The notes below the pieces were generated by a model. It was not told where the DNA came from and did not search any database. It was given only the letters and a program-made list of their open reading frames with translations. A stretch of DNA of 29,424 nucleotides from a virus, in IMG/VR virus record IMGVR_UViG_3300047470_000032, positions 1 to 29,424 of that record. One strand, 5' to 3'. Shown here piece after piece: positions 1 to 6,228 of the stretch (position 1 is the stretch's first letter; the number at the start of each line of letters is the position of its first letter). The translations under genes were made by a program, and so were the position numbers.

Positions 1-93
1 GCCACCTACCTCTACGAAATCATCGAGTGGGCAGTGGCCAATGGCGTGATCGAGGAACTCATGCAGGACAAACAAGAAGATATCGCGGGCTGA
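1..93 (+). CDS. C-terminal end of an unidentified early phage protein (partial)
   Basis: The window opens inside an open frame that runs 30 codons to a TGA at 91-93; the last residues are acidic and polar (ending QEDIAG). The start lies outside the window. The next gene begins 20 bases later in the same direction, with its own GGAGG site, so both probably share an early transcript. The visible tail is too short to assign a family. A small regulatory or early protein upstream of the replication genes would fit the position, but that is inference only. Confidence 0.55.
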   Translation, partial: ATYLYEIIEWAVANGVIEELMQDKQEDIAG

Positions 94-112
94 AGCCCCT
101 TTGGAGGGCCAA

Positions 113-325
113 ATGACCGTAGAGCTGGAAAGGCTGCCTCCGCCGACTCGAAAGCGAGTGGAGGAATTGATGCGCGTAAACGGCTGGAGCTTCAGCCGTG
201 CGATCAACGAAATGACGGAAACCGCCATCGCGAGTGGGGCGCTTTCCGAGGTGGGAAGGAAGAAGGCGCCAGTCCTTCAACTGGTGACCCCAATGAGGGC
301 CTCTGGCAGGGACTCTTCGGGGTAG
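113..325 (+). CDS. Small hypothetical early protein, possibly ribbon-helix-helix-like
   Basis: This is a 70-residue protein. I chose ATG 113 because GGAGG at 103-107 sits six bases before it; an in-frame TTG at 101 is further upstream but lies before that site. Residues of about 10-40 (RKRVEELMRVNGWSFSRAIN and the following helix) look like two amphipathic helices with a basic, aromatic turn, as in small ribbon-helix-helix or helix-turn-helix regulators. The C-terminal third is basic and looks disordered. It lies in the early operon before the GIY-YIG gene. The DNA-binding role is inferred from composition and position; no diagnostic motif is present. Confidence 0.55.
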   Translation: MTVELERLPPPTRKRVEELMRVNGWSFSRAINEMTETAIASGALSEVGRKKAPVLQLVTPMRASGRDSSG

Positions 326-354
326 TCCAGAGGGCCTCTGCCAAATTCGAGACG

Positions 355-381
355 AAAAAAAGCCGGGGTAGTGACCCGGCT
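355..381 (-). terminator. Hairpin with T-run on the minus strand
   Basis: An exact 7-bp stem (AGCCGGG 361-367 with CCCGGCT 375-381, seven-base loop) is preceded on the plus strand by seven A's at 355-361. Read on the minus strand this is stem plus T7, an intrinsic terminator for leftward transcripts. On the plus strand the stem is followed by CTCTTAAAA, so rightward termination should be weak. It could block leftward antisense transcription into the early genes, or shape the leader of the gene starting at 409. Confidence 0.5.
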
Positions 382-408
382 CTCTTAAAACACGCTGTGG
401 AGCAAATC

Positions 409-1080
409 ATGCACCAATCAATCCAAACGATCAATACCCCGGCCAGTGTCGCGACACAATTTGGCAACGGTGAAAACGTGTCGCGGAAAGAAATCATTGC
501 GGAAGAAATTCACGCAATACAAGAGGGTGTCGCACCCATGACCCTGGTCTACGAATGGGCATTTACGTTCATGGGGCTTGCCAGTCAGAAAGTTGGATCG
601 ATTGACTTAGGGGATCTTGATCATATGGACCGTGATCAGGCCCGAGCAGCATTGGACGAAATCGAATCTGGTCGCGACAAGCTACGGGCAATCATCCCGC
701 TCTTTGAAAAATATCCATACATCGCCGAGGTCTTGCGATCTCACTGCGGCGCGCTGTTCTACGCCGAAGCAACCCTCATCCCATTTTACATTCAGTGCAA
801 TAAGTCATTCTTGGAGAACAAAAACTCCTCGACCAGCACCTATATCGTGCGCCACCCAACGACGAACATGATCAAAATCGGTCGCACCAACGATGTTCGG
901 GGCCGAATCAAATCCTTGCAGACTGGTGCTGGAGCCATTCTCGCCACGCTGGCGGTAATTCCCGCCGATGTTGAGCAGGAGCTCCATAAGCGATTCGCTG
1001 ACCTTCGTCGTCACGGCGAATGGTTTGAGGATGTAGACGGCGTTATTAGTGATTTCGCGAAGACACAGGAGGCTGCGTAA
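409..1080 (+). CDS. GIY-YIG/T5orf172-type domain protein (possible phage regulator)
   Basis: The protein has 223 residues from ATG 409, chosen because GGAG at 398-401 is correctly spaced; the in-frame GTG at 397 precedes that site. The C-terminal part, residues about 144-215, has the pattern of the T5orf172/Mug113 branch of the GIY-YIG superfamily: Y-I-V-R followed by MIKIGRT, then R-x-x-x-L, an ExELHKRF helix and GEWF. Members of this branch are nucleases or are found joined to phage antirepressor modules. The N-terminal 140 residues (motifs TPASVATQFG, VSRKEII, LVYEWAF) are not a family I can name; they are mostly helical. The codons for SVAT lie inside a perfect 12-bp palindrome. The stop overlaps the next start (TAATG). 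Base composition looks more AT-rich than the neighbours. A regulatory role is inference. Confidence 0.7.
   Translation: MHQSIQTINTPASVATQFGNGENVSRKEIIAEEIHAIQEGVAPMTLVYEWAFTFMGLASQKVGSIDLGDLDHMDRDQARAALDEIESGRDKLRAIIPLFEKYPYIAEVLRSHCGALFYAEATLIPFYIQCNKSFLENKNSSTSTYIVRHPTTNMIKIGRTNDVRGRIKSLQTGAGAILATLAVIPADVEQELHKRFADLRRHGEWFEDVDGVISDFAKTQEAA
443..463. promoter_or_regulatory. Operator-like palindrome inside coding sequence (copy 1)
   Basis: The perfect palindrome GTGTCGCGACAC spans 446-457. The full 21-base segment 443-463 is present as an exact reverse complement at 6253-6273. It falls near codon 15 of the GIY-YIG gene. A 21-base exact match between two distant control regions of one phage is not expected by chance, so I read it as a protein-binding site; the binder is unknown. 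Confidence 0.5.
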
Positions 1081-1886
1081 TGGCCCGTGCTCGCAATATC
1101 AAGCCTGCCCTGTTTAAAAACGAGATCCTTGGAGTTGCTGATCCAATGGCAACGCTCCTGTTTGAAGGATTGTGGCTGCTCGCTGATAAGGCTGGCCGCC
1201 TAGAAGATCGCCCTATGCGTATTAAGGGAGAGCTTTTCCCATACCGCGACGGGCTGGATGTCGAGGGGCTTTTGAGGTTCCTTGCGTCCGAAGGCTTCAT
1301 CGTTCGGTACTCAGTCGGACCGAAGCGATACATCCAAGTTGAGAACTTCGACAAACATCAGAACCCGCATCGTAATGAGCCGGAGTCAGTTATCCCTTCT
1401 GCGTCAGAGGGTTGTATCACTACCGATTTTGGCGGAAGTCCTTCTGCCATTCTCGGTAGCGCTCCGGCTGATTCTCTGATTCCTGATTCCGGATCCCTGA
1501 CTGCTGATTCCCTCACCGCGTCAACGCCTTCGGCATTGCCGACTTCGCCGAGTGATGATCTCTTCCCGAAGTTCTGGAAGATGTACCCGAACAAGAAGGG
1601 TAAGGCCGCAGCTGAAAAAGCCTGGAAGAAGCTCAAGGTCACTACTGACCTGTTCGGCCAGATTGCCGAAGGCCTGGCTGCGCAAGTCGTTTGCGAGGCA
1701 TGGGTCAAGGACGGCGGGCAGTTCATTCCCCACCCGGCGACATGGCTGAACGGCAAGCGCTGGGAAGACGAGGTGAAAGTCGCCAGCAACGTGCACCCGT
1801 TTCCGCAATCCCGTCACACCGGCTTCGCCGATCGCGATTACACCTCCGGATTGAAGCAGCGGGAGGATGGCAGCTATGCGCTCTGA
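1080..1886 (+). CDS. Phage replication initiation protein, O-like
   Basis: This 268-residue protein would recognise the phage origin and recruit the helicase loader encoded next. The N-terminal 110 residues (motifs LFKNEIL, LFEGLWLLAD, GLLRFLASEGFI, YIQVENF) form the winged-helix-like domain common in small phage replication proteins. A Ser/Pro/Thr-rich linker spans about residues 115-165. The C-terminal segment (FWKMYPNKKGKAAAEKAW, then FIPHPATWLNGKRWEDE) is the conserved tail of phage O-like proteins and of many DnaC partners. It overlaps the upstream stop (TAATG) and the downstream DnaC-like gene. The origin may lie in the repetitive linker DNA (1440-1540), where CTGATTC/GCTGATTC-type words recur, as in lambda where ori is inside gene O; that is inference. 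Confidence 0.72.
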   Translation: MARARNIKPALFKNEILGVADPMATLLFEGLWLLADKAGRLEDRPMRIKGELFPYRDGLDVEGLLRFLASEGFIVRYSVGPKRYIQVENFDKHQNPHRNEPESVIPSASEGCITTDFGGSPSAILGSAPADSLIPDSGSLTADSLTASTPSALPTSPSDDLFPKFWKMYPNKKGKAAAEKAWKKLKVTTDLFGQIAEGLAAQVVCEAWVKDGGQFIPHPATWLNGKRWEDEVKVASNVHPFPQSRHTGFADRDYTSGLKQREDGSYAL

Positions 1887-2682
1887 GCCAGTCCAAACCA
1901 CTCCAGAACTCCCGCCGGGTACTCGCATCCAGCCTGCTGAGTGCGAAACCCACGGCGCCTACGAGCAGAAGGTCTATGCCGTGCTAGGCCGGGAGCTCAG
2001 AAGCAACTGCCCCGAATGCAGCCGTATCGCCCGCGAGAAAGCCGACGCGGCCGAGAAGGCCAACAAGGCGATGGAACTGCGTATGTCCCTCGCTCGCAAG
2101 CTGGGCGATGCGCTGATCCCGAAACGGTTCACCACTCGCACCCTGGGCAACTACCAGGCCGAGAACGATGGCCAGCGCAAAGCCCTCCGGTTCTGCCAGC
2201 ACTACGTGCAGATATTTGACGAGATCCTGAAGACCGGTCGCTGCATGGTGCTGATCGGCAAGCCCGGTACCGGGAAAACGCACCTCGGCGCCGGCATGGC
2301 CAACGAGCTGCTGCACAACACGTCCCGGACGGCCGTGTACCGCACTGTCGGCGCAATCCTTCAGGCGATCCGCTCCACGTACGACAAGCACAGCGAACGC
2401 AGCGAGGCCGAGATTCTGTCGAGCCTGATCGATCCCGATCTGCTGGTGCTGGACGAGGTAGGCGTGAGCAAGGAGCAGCCGAGCGACTTCGAGCTGACGA
2501 CCCTGTTCGCAATCATCAATGGCCGGTACGAGCAGGAGCGCCCGACGGTGGTGATCTCCAACCTCGAAGCCAGCCAGTTGCCGGCCGCAATGGGCGATCG
2601 CTGCGTCGACCGCCTGCGCGAGGGCGGAATGATCGTGGTCCCGTTCGATTGGGAATCTCAGCGCGGCAAGGAGGGTTTCTGA
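1876..2682 (+). CDS. DnaC-like helicase loader (AAA+ ATPase)
   Basis: A 268-residue AAA+ ATPase. The Walker A motif GKPGTGKT is at about residues 128-135 and Walker B LLVLDEVG at about 189-196; TVVISNL is a sensor-1-like strand. The N-terminus has Cys/His pairs (C-x-x-H near 23-26, C-x-x-C near 45-48) that could bind zinc, a feature of phage DnaC/DnaI-type loaders. It would load the host DnaB helicase at the phage origin together with the O-like protein. ATG 1876 is preferred over ATG 1867 because the GGGAGG at 1861-1866 directly abuts the latter but is nine bases from the former. It overlaps the previous gene by 11 bases, suggesting coupled translation. Length is normal for the family. Confidence 0.87.
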   Translation: MRSEPVQTTPELPPGTRIQPAECETHGAYEQKVYAVLGRELRSNCPECSRIAREKADAAEKANKAMELRMSLARKLGDALIPKRFTTRTLGNYQAENDGQRKALRFCQHYVQIFDEILKTGRCMVLIGKPGTGKTHLGAGMANELLHNTSRTAVYRTVGAILQAIRSTYDKHSERSEAEILSSLIDPDLLVLDEVGVSKEQPSDFELTTLFAIINGRYEQERPTVVISNLEASQLPAAMGDRCVDRLREGGMIVVPFDWESQRGKEGF

Positions 2683-2683
2683 C

Positions 2684-3115
2684 ATGACTATCGACAAACC
2701 AAAACTCCAGAAGCTGCTGTGGGCCGAAGCCGCGTCATTCCGTGCCGACTGCGCAGACTGGAAGCGCAACACCGAGGCGCTGCAGGAGTTCCTCGGGGAG
2801 AAGACCGTGGAGGAGGTCGCGCTTGAGCTGCTGGAGGAGAACGAAGTCGCCCGCATGCGGATCAAGGAAATGGATCTGCTTTTCGGGCGATACATCCTCG
2901 CCATGCGTTCAGCGTTGATCGAGGAGGAACACGGCAAAGGGCCGGCGGCTGGCATGGAATGGATTTATAACTCGCTCGTCGGCCCGGGCCAACTGCCGCC
3001 GGAAGATGAGGTGGACAGCCAGGCCTACTTTGATCGGGAGATAGTCGCGGTCAACAACGGAATGGACGAAGTCTTCGCGTTTCACGACGCCCGGCGCAAG
3101 GCGGTGCAGCCATGA
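2684..3115 (+). CDS. Hypothetical early phage protein
   Basis: This 143-residue, mainly helical, strongly acidic protein begins at ATG 2684, preceded by AAGGAGGG. There are no cysteine clusters, membrane segments or nucleotide-binding motifs. It sits between the DnaC-like loader and ninB, overlapping ninB by ATGA. Genes in this position are usually nin-region accessory genes. I do not recognise the family and assign no function. Confidence 0.7.
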   Translation: MTIDKPKLQKLLWAEAASFRADCADWKRNTEALQEFLGEKTVEEVALELLEENEVARMRIKEMDLLFGRYILAMRSALIEEEHGKGPAAGMEWIYNSLVGPGQLPPEDEVDSQAYFDREIVAVNNGMDEVFAFHDARRKAVQP

Positions 3116-3510
3116 ACGAGTTCGCGATCCGCAGCCAGCGCGATATCAGCCGCCTAATGGGCGTCCTGCACGCCACCGACTTCACCAAGCCCAAGATCGT
3201 GGTCATCAAGGACGAGAAACGCCCTGACGTCTGCAACCGCAAGATGTGGGCGATGCTCAAGGACGTATCCGAGCAAGTGGTCTGGCACGGCAAGAAGCTG
3301 ACGAGTGAAGACTGGAAGTGCCTTTTCAGTGCCTCGCTGGAGAAACAGCGCGCTGAGCCTGGCCTCGACGGTGGCTTCGTTGTGATGGCCGTATCGACCC
3401 GCAAGCAGTCGCAGAAGTGGTTCAGCGATCTGTTCGAGCTGATGCATGCCTTCGGCGCCGAGCATGACGTTCGCTGGACTGAGCAGGACAAGTGGGGAGG
3501 GCGGTACTGA
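3112..3510 (+). CDS. ninB: NinB recombination protein (lambda Orf family)
   Basis: The 132-residue product matches NinB/Orf in length and pattern: a short N-terminal strand and helix (RSQRDISRLM), the KPKIVVIKDEKR strand, the NRKMWAMLKDVSEQVVWHGKKL segment followed by DWKCLF, and the C-terminal FSDLFELMHAFGAEHDVRW. In lambda this protein helps recombination mediators work on SSB-coated single-stranded DNA. It overlaps the upstream gene by ATGA and the downstream ninG by one base (TGATG), so the three are probably translationally coupled. The NinB-NinG pair is a classic lambdoid nin-region arrangement, which supports both calls. Confidence 0.85.
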   Translation: MNEFAIRSQRDISRLMGVLHATDFTKPKIVVIKDEKRPDVCNRKMWAMLKDVSEQVVWHGKKLTSEDWKCLFSASLEKQRAEPGLDGGFVVMAVSTRKQSQKWFSDLFELMHAFGAEHDVRWTEQDKWGGRY

Positions 3511-4118
3511 TGCGCGTAGCCATCAAGGAATCGAAGGCGCCCAAGCCGAAGAAGTGTAAGAACCCAGCTTGCGGGGACTCATTCGTCCCGCAGCGCCTCG
3601 GGCAGGCGGTATGTGGGTACAAGTGCGGTCTGGCCATCAAGGACGTCAACCAGGAGAAGGCCGGCAAGGCGTTGGCCCAGGTTGGGCGCCGCGAGATCCA
3701 GGTACGCAAGGAGAAGCTGAAGTCACGCGGCGACCACATGCGTGAGGCTCAGCAAGCATTCAACGCATACATCCGTGCGCGTGACCAGGCCGCCGGCCAT
3801 CTGTGCATCTCCAGCGGAAAGCCGTTGGACTGGAGCGGTAACGCTGTAGACGCAGGACATTACCGAAGCGTCGGTTCCGCCCCGCACTTGCGATTCGATG
3901 AGCGCAATTGCCATGCACAGAGCAAGCAGGACAACCGATTCCTATCGGGTAACGCCGTGGATTATCGGATAGGCCTGATCGCGCGCATCGGGCAAGAAGC
4001 GGTCGACGCATTGGAATCTGACCAGAGCGTGCGCAAGTACACCACCGACGATCTGAAGGCCATCAAGGCCGAATACCGGGCCAAGACCCGAGAACTGAAA
4101 AAGGGGCAGGCAGCATGA
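3510..4118 (+). CDS. ninG: NinG recombination protein
   Basis: This 202-residue protein has the NinG (Rap-like) layout. An N-terminal zinc-finger-like segment (KKCKNPAC ... VCGYKCG, four cysteines) is followed by a basic coiled stretch and then the conserved core: FNAYIRARD, CISSGKPL, DAGHYRS, LRFDERNCHAQ and the C-terminal YTTDDLKAIKAEYR. The DAGH/NCH region resembles an HNH-like metal site. Lambda Rap is a structure-specific endonuclease acting on recombination intermediates; that role is assigned by family. ATG 3510 overlaps the ninB TGA, with GGGAGG about 11 bases upstream; an earlier in-frame GTG at 3492 would add six residues and precede the ribosome site. Length is close to lambda NinG (204). 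Confidence 0.87.
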   Translation: MRVAIKESKAPKPKKCKNPACGDSFVPQRLGQAVCGYKCGLAIKDVNQEKAGKALAQVGRREIQVRKEKLKSRGDHMREAQQAFNAYIRARDQAAGHLCISSGKPLDWSGNAVDAGHYRSVGSAPHLRFDERNCHAQSKQDNRFLSGNAVDYRIGLIARIGQEAVDALESDQSVRKYTTDDLKAIKAEYRAKTRELKKGQAA

Positions 4119-4795
4119 ATTACCAGAACGTGATCTCAGCAGTAGTCCGGGCCTTGGCCGCTGAGACGATCAACAGTTCCGGCGGATGCAACGTCGAGCC
4201 CCGGGTGCAGGCCAGCAAGCTCAAGGGTGAAATATCTGGGAAGGATGCCGCGCTGTTGGCTGACTGCATCGTGCACAAGCTTCTGCACGCCCAACTCACC
4301 CCGAGGCACTGGAACGCCCTGGTGGCGAAGTACAGCACGCACCGTGGCCGCAAGATCGATTCCATCGGCCGGCTGGTCGCCGTGGTGAAAACCCCAGCAC
4401 CGCAGCGCTTCACGCAGCAGGCTGTCTTGGTGTGGGCGGTACCGCAGCAGGTGAAGGGCATTCAGCGAGCGGTAACCCAGATCAAGGCGCCGAAACACCG
4501 GGAGAACAAGGAAAAGGGGCAGTGGGATTGGCGCAACACGGCAGCAGATGCTGACGTCGCCCGGGCCAACAAGCATGCGCGTGCGGTAGCAGAGGACAAG
4601 CCCGGCGAGATGATCGTCCTGGCCGACTCGAACTACGACATGACGAACTGGGATTCCCAAGGGCTTACAGAGCGCACTTACCAGCGCTGGAACAAGGCTA
4701 TCAAGGACGGGCTGGAGTCGCTTGTGAACGAGGCTCTGGTCGAGGCACAGCACATGCTTGAAGCAGTCGGAGTGCTGGAAGGCGAGGCGGCATAA
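4115..4795 (+). CDS. Putative late antiterminator (Q-position protein)
   Basis: A 226-residue basic protein occupying the slot of lambda Q: last gene of the early operon, directly after NinG and directly before a promoter-terminator pair. It has no motif that I can match to the Q or Q21 families. The C-terminal third (LTERTYQRWNKAIKDGLESL) looks like a helix-turn-helix followed by a long helix, which fits a DNA-binding regulator. The middle is rich in Lys, Arg and Trp. It overlaps ninG by ATGA. The assignment rests on context (synteny, short leader with terminator, tandem octamer within the adjacent promoter), so it is inference; a different late regulator or a hypothetical nin-region protein remains possible. 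Confidence 0.5.
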   Translation: MNYQNVISAVVRALAAETINSSGGCNVEPRVQASKLKGEISGKDAALLADCIVHKLLHAQLTPRHWNALVAKYSTHRGRKIDSIGRLVAVVKTPAPQRFTQQAVLVWAVPQQVKGIQRAVTQIKAPKHRENKEKGQWDWRNTAADADVARANKHARAVAEDKPGEMIVLADSNYDMTNWDSQGLTERTYQRWNKAIKDGLESLVNEALVEAQHMLEAVGVLEGEAA

Positions 4796-4814
4796 AATAG
4801 TCCCTCAAAAGGGC

Positions 4815-4844
4815 TTGCAATGTCATGTCGCCATGTCGCATTAT
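4815..4844 (+). promoter_or_regulatory. Putative late promoter with tandem octamer in the spacer
   Basis: TTGCAA (4815-4820) and CATTAT (4839-4844) are 18 bases apart and each match four of six sigma70 consensus positions. The spacer holds a perfect tandem repeat, CATGTCGC twice, at 4824-4839, with a third ATGTC at 4820-4824. In lambda and phage 21, Q binds within or beside the late promoter, so a repeated motif here fits a Q-binding site. The start would be near 4850, about 40 bases before the terminator at 4891. Confidence 0.45.
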
Positions 4845-4890
4845 TCACCCATCCTGTCATTCCTGCGCGTATCGAGGAGTGACAAACGAA

Positions 4891-4915
4891 ACCCGGCCGC
4901 CGCGCCGGGTTTTTT
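4891..4915 (+). terminator. Intrinsic terminator after the putative late promoter
   Basis: A 7-bp GC-rich stem, ACCCGGC (4891-4897) with GCCGGGT (4904-4910), six-base loop, runs directly into six T's (4910-4915). It lies after the Q-like gene and shortly after the putative late promoter, the geometry of a tR'-type attenuator that Q would override. Confidence 0.85.
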
Positions 4916-5009
4916 ATTGCCTAAAAATCACCGCAGCCAGAGCGGCCTTCGGGAGGTCTGGACACTGATAAGCCGGCAAGTGCAGTGCTACGGATAAACA
5001 CCGGCAGCC

Positions 5010-5266
5010 CGCGCGCCCTGACCTCACAATGCTGCAGGGTGGCGCGAGACTGGATCAGCGAGATCGATGCAAAGGGGCGTCGACGCTGTGATAGCCTTCG
5101 GCGGACAGGAGGGGAAAGACCCTCGCATTATGCGGATGAATGCGCAGGCTGATGCGTAAAGGTAACGGGCCTTGGCCCTGTGGTAATCGGAACCACACTG
5201 TACGGTCGTGCAACTCGACCATCCCGAAAGCAGGAGATCAGCGCCTGCCATCCGCACCTATTCAGG
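5010..5266 (+). ncRNA. Candidate structured leader RNA or small RNA
   Basis: The stretch 4920-5379 has no convincing protein gene but carries a chain of local hairpins: 5010-5046 (two five-pair blocks with a bulge, CCCTG/CAGGG innermost), 5124-5144 (CGCATT/AATGCG), 5167-5178 (GGGCC/GGCCC, two-base loop), 5179-5197 (six pairs, seven-base loop), 5204-5220 (GGTCG/CGACC, seven-base loop) and 5230-5248 (GCAGG/CCTGC), then a terminator at 5267. Any transcript reaching the lysis genes would carry it. It may be an untranslated late leader, an independent phage small RNA, or remains of a lost gene. The 5' end is not defined from sequence. Confidence 0.35.
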
Positions 5267-5291
5267 GCCTCTGCATTCGCAGGGGCTTTTT
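5267..5291 (+). terminator. Intrinsic terminator before the lysis genes
   Basis: An 8-bp stem, GCCTCTGC (5267-5274) with GCAGGGGC (5279-5286) including one G-U pair, ATTC loop, is followed by five T's, a C and four more T's. It is the second barrier between the late promoter and the holin, again fitting Q-dependent antitermination. Confidence 0.75.
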
Positions 5292-5379
5292 CGTTTTCGG
5301 CTCCCCACACCCATTGCCCCAAGCTGGGAGTGCAGCGGACGCCGGATTTATCAATCTCCCCAAGGGGGAGGCAACCCGG

Positions 5380-5703
5380 ATGCCAAACATGCCTGACAAG
5401 CCAGACACATGGGCCAAGATCTGGCTGGCGTTGAGCAATCCGCTCTGGCAGGGCGCAATCATGGCCATCACCGTATCGTTGCTTCGAGTCATGTACGACG
5501 CAAAGGAAACCAGTAAGCGTCGGATCTTGTTCGAATCGCTGATCTGCGGATCGCTGAGCCTCGTTGCGTCCAGCGTGATTGAGTGGATGACCTGGCCGCC
5601 CAGCCTGTCGGTTGCCGCTGGAGGGACTATTGGGTTCCTTGGCGTGACAGCCATTCGCGAGCTGGTGACCCGCTTCCTCGGTCGCAAGGCGGATGCCGCA
5701 TGA
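5380..5703 (+). CDS. Holin, lambda S-type
   Basis: A 107-residue membrane protein that would accumulate in the inner membrane and open holes at a set time. Three hydrophobic segments are visible at about residues 22-37 (QGAIMAITVSLLRVM), 50-65 (LICGSLSLVASSVIEW) and 75-92 (LSVAAGGTIGFLGVTAI), with a basic C-terminal tail (RFLGRKADAA), the class I/phage_holin_3 pattern. ATG 5380 is eight bases after GGGGGAGG; a second ATG at 5389 gives an N-terminus MPNMPDK, so two forms three residues apart are possible, as for lambda S107/S105. It overlaps the spanin gene by ATGA. No endolysin gene is adjacent. Confidence 0.82.
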   Translation: MPNMPDKPDTWAKIWLALSNPLWQGAIMAITVSLLRVMYDAKETSKRRILFESLICGSLSLVASSVIEWMTWPPSLSVAAGGTIGFLGVTAIRELVTRFLGRKADAA

Positions 5704-6086
5704 AGGCCTTCGCTGCTGCAATCATCATCGCCCTGGTCGGCCTGCTCCTCGTTGGGATTCAGCAGTCGCGCGTTGTCGCACTTCGCGGTGAGGTGGCATT
5801 CGAAGCCAGCGAGAAGAAGAAGGCGGTTGACGCCAACCTCGAAAGCCAGGCCACGATCACCACGCTGCGCGCCGAAGCCCAGCGCAACGCCGATTACCAG
5901 AAAGACCTGAACAAGCGGTTACAGGCCAGTCAGGCCAAAGCCAAAAAGGCGGAGAAGAACTTTGAAGAACTCAAGCGCAACAGCAAGCCTGTTCGTGATT
6001 GGGCTGCTCAGCCTCTGCCTGACGGCCTGCGCGGTAAAGCCGCCACTGGTAACAAAGACAGCGGCGGTAAGAGTCGAACCCCCTGA
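5700..6086 (+). CDS. Inner-membrane spanin subunit (Rz/LysB-like)
   Basis: The 128-residue product has one N-terminal membrane anchor (FAAAIIIALVGLLLVGI, residues about 4-20) followed by a long periplasmic alpha-helical, Glu/Lys/Ala-rich coiled coil (30-105). Near the end it has VRDWAAQPLPDGLRG, the characteristic RDWA-x-x-PLP motif of LysB/Rz-like proteins. With the outer-membrane partner encoded inside it, it would bridge the envelope and fuse inner and outer membranes at the last step of lysis. The start at 5700 overlaps the holin stop (ATGA). Length is typical. Confidence 0.87.
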   Translation: MKAFAAAIIIALVGLLLVGIQQSRVVALRGEVAFEASEKKKAVDANLESQATITTLRAEAQRNADYQKDLNKRLQASQAKAKKAEKNFEELKRNSKPVRDWAAQPLPDGLRGKAATGNKDSGGKSRTP

Positions 6087-6228
6087 GCTGGTGCCTTGTG
6101 AGCGGGTAGCTGATGAAGACCTCGCCGACAACGGCCAGCTGTGGGAACTGAAGAATCAAGCCATCAACCTGCTCGACACTTGCGCGGACCAGGTGGACGC
6201 GCAGATCAAACGCAGTCAGAGCAAGTAG
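5962..6228 (+). CDS. Outer-membrane spanin lipoprotein (Rz1/LysC-like), nested in the Rz gene
   Basis: An 88-residue lipoprotein read in a different frame from, and starting within, the Rz-like gene, extending 142 bases past it; nested genes of this type are a signature of two-component spanins. The signal peptide begins MKNSS, has a hydrophobic core (LFVIGLLSLCL) and ends in the lipobox LTAC (Cys at about 23). The mature part starts AVKPP and has a second PPELVPC patch, as in other Rz1/LysC proteins. The start is TTG 5962; there is no in-frame ATG before the lipobox, and a GGAG lies about ten bases upstream. It should be anchored in the outer membrane and bind the Rz-type subunit. Confidence 0.82.
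   Translation: MKNSSATASLFVIGLLSLCLTACAVKPPLVTKTAAVRVEPPELVPCERVADEDLADNGQLWELKNQAINLLDTCADQVDAQIKRSQSK

Noticed and set aside
1984-2955. Minus-strand open frame of about 320 codons opposite the DnaC-like gene
   Set aside because: Shadow of the AAA+ gene and its neighbour; the plus-strand product has clear Walker motifs.
5153-5232. Complete tRNA gene
   Set aside because: T-arm and anticodon-like arm are present but no acceptor or D-arm pairing was found and U33 is absent.
4920-5266. Small protein gene in the structured region
   Set aside because: Candidate frames on both strands lack ribosome sites and sensible composition; the only tidy short frame (ATG 5130, 9 codons) is too short to claim.
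5140-5379. Upstream extension of the holin frame to an ATG near 5140
   Set aside because: It would read through the 5267-5291 terminator; ATG 5380 has a strong GGGGGAGG and the holin pattern begins there.
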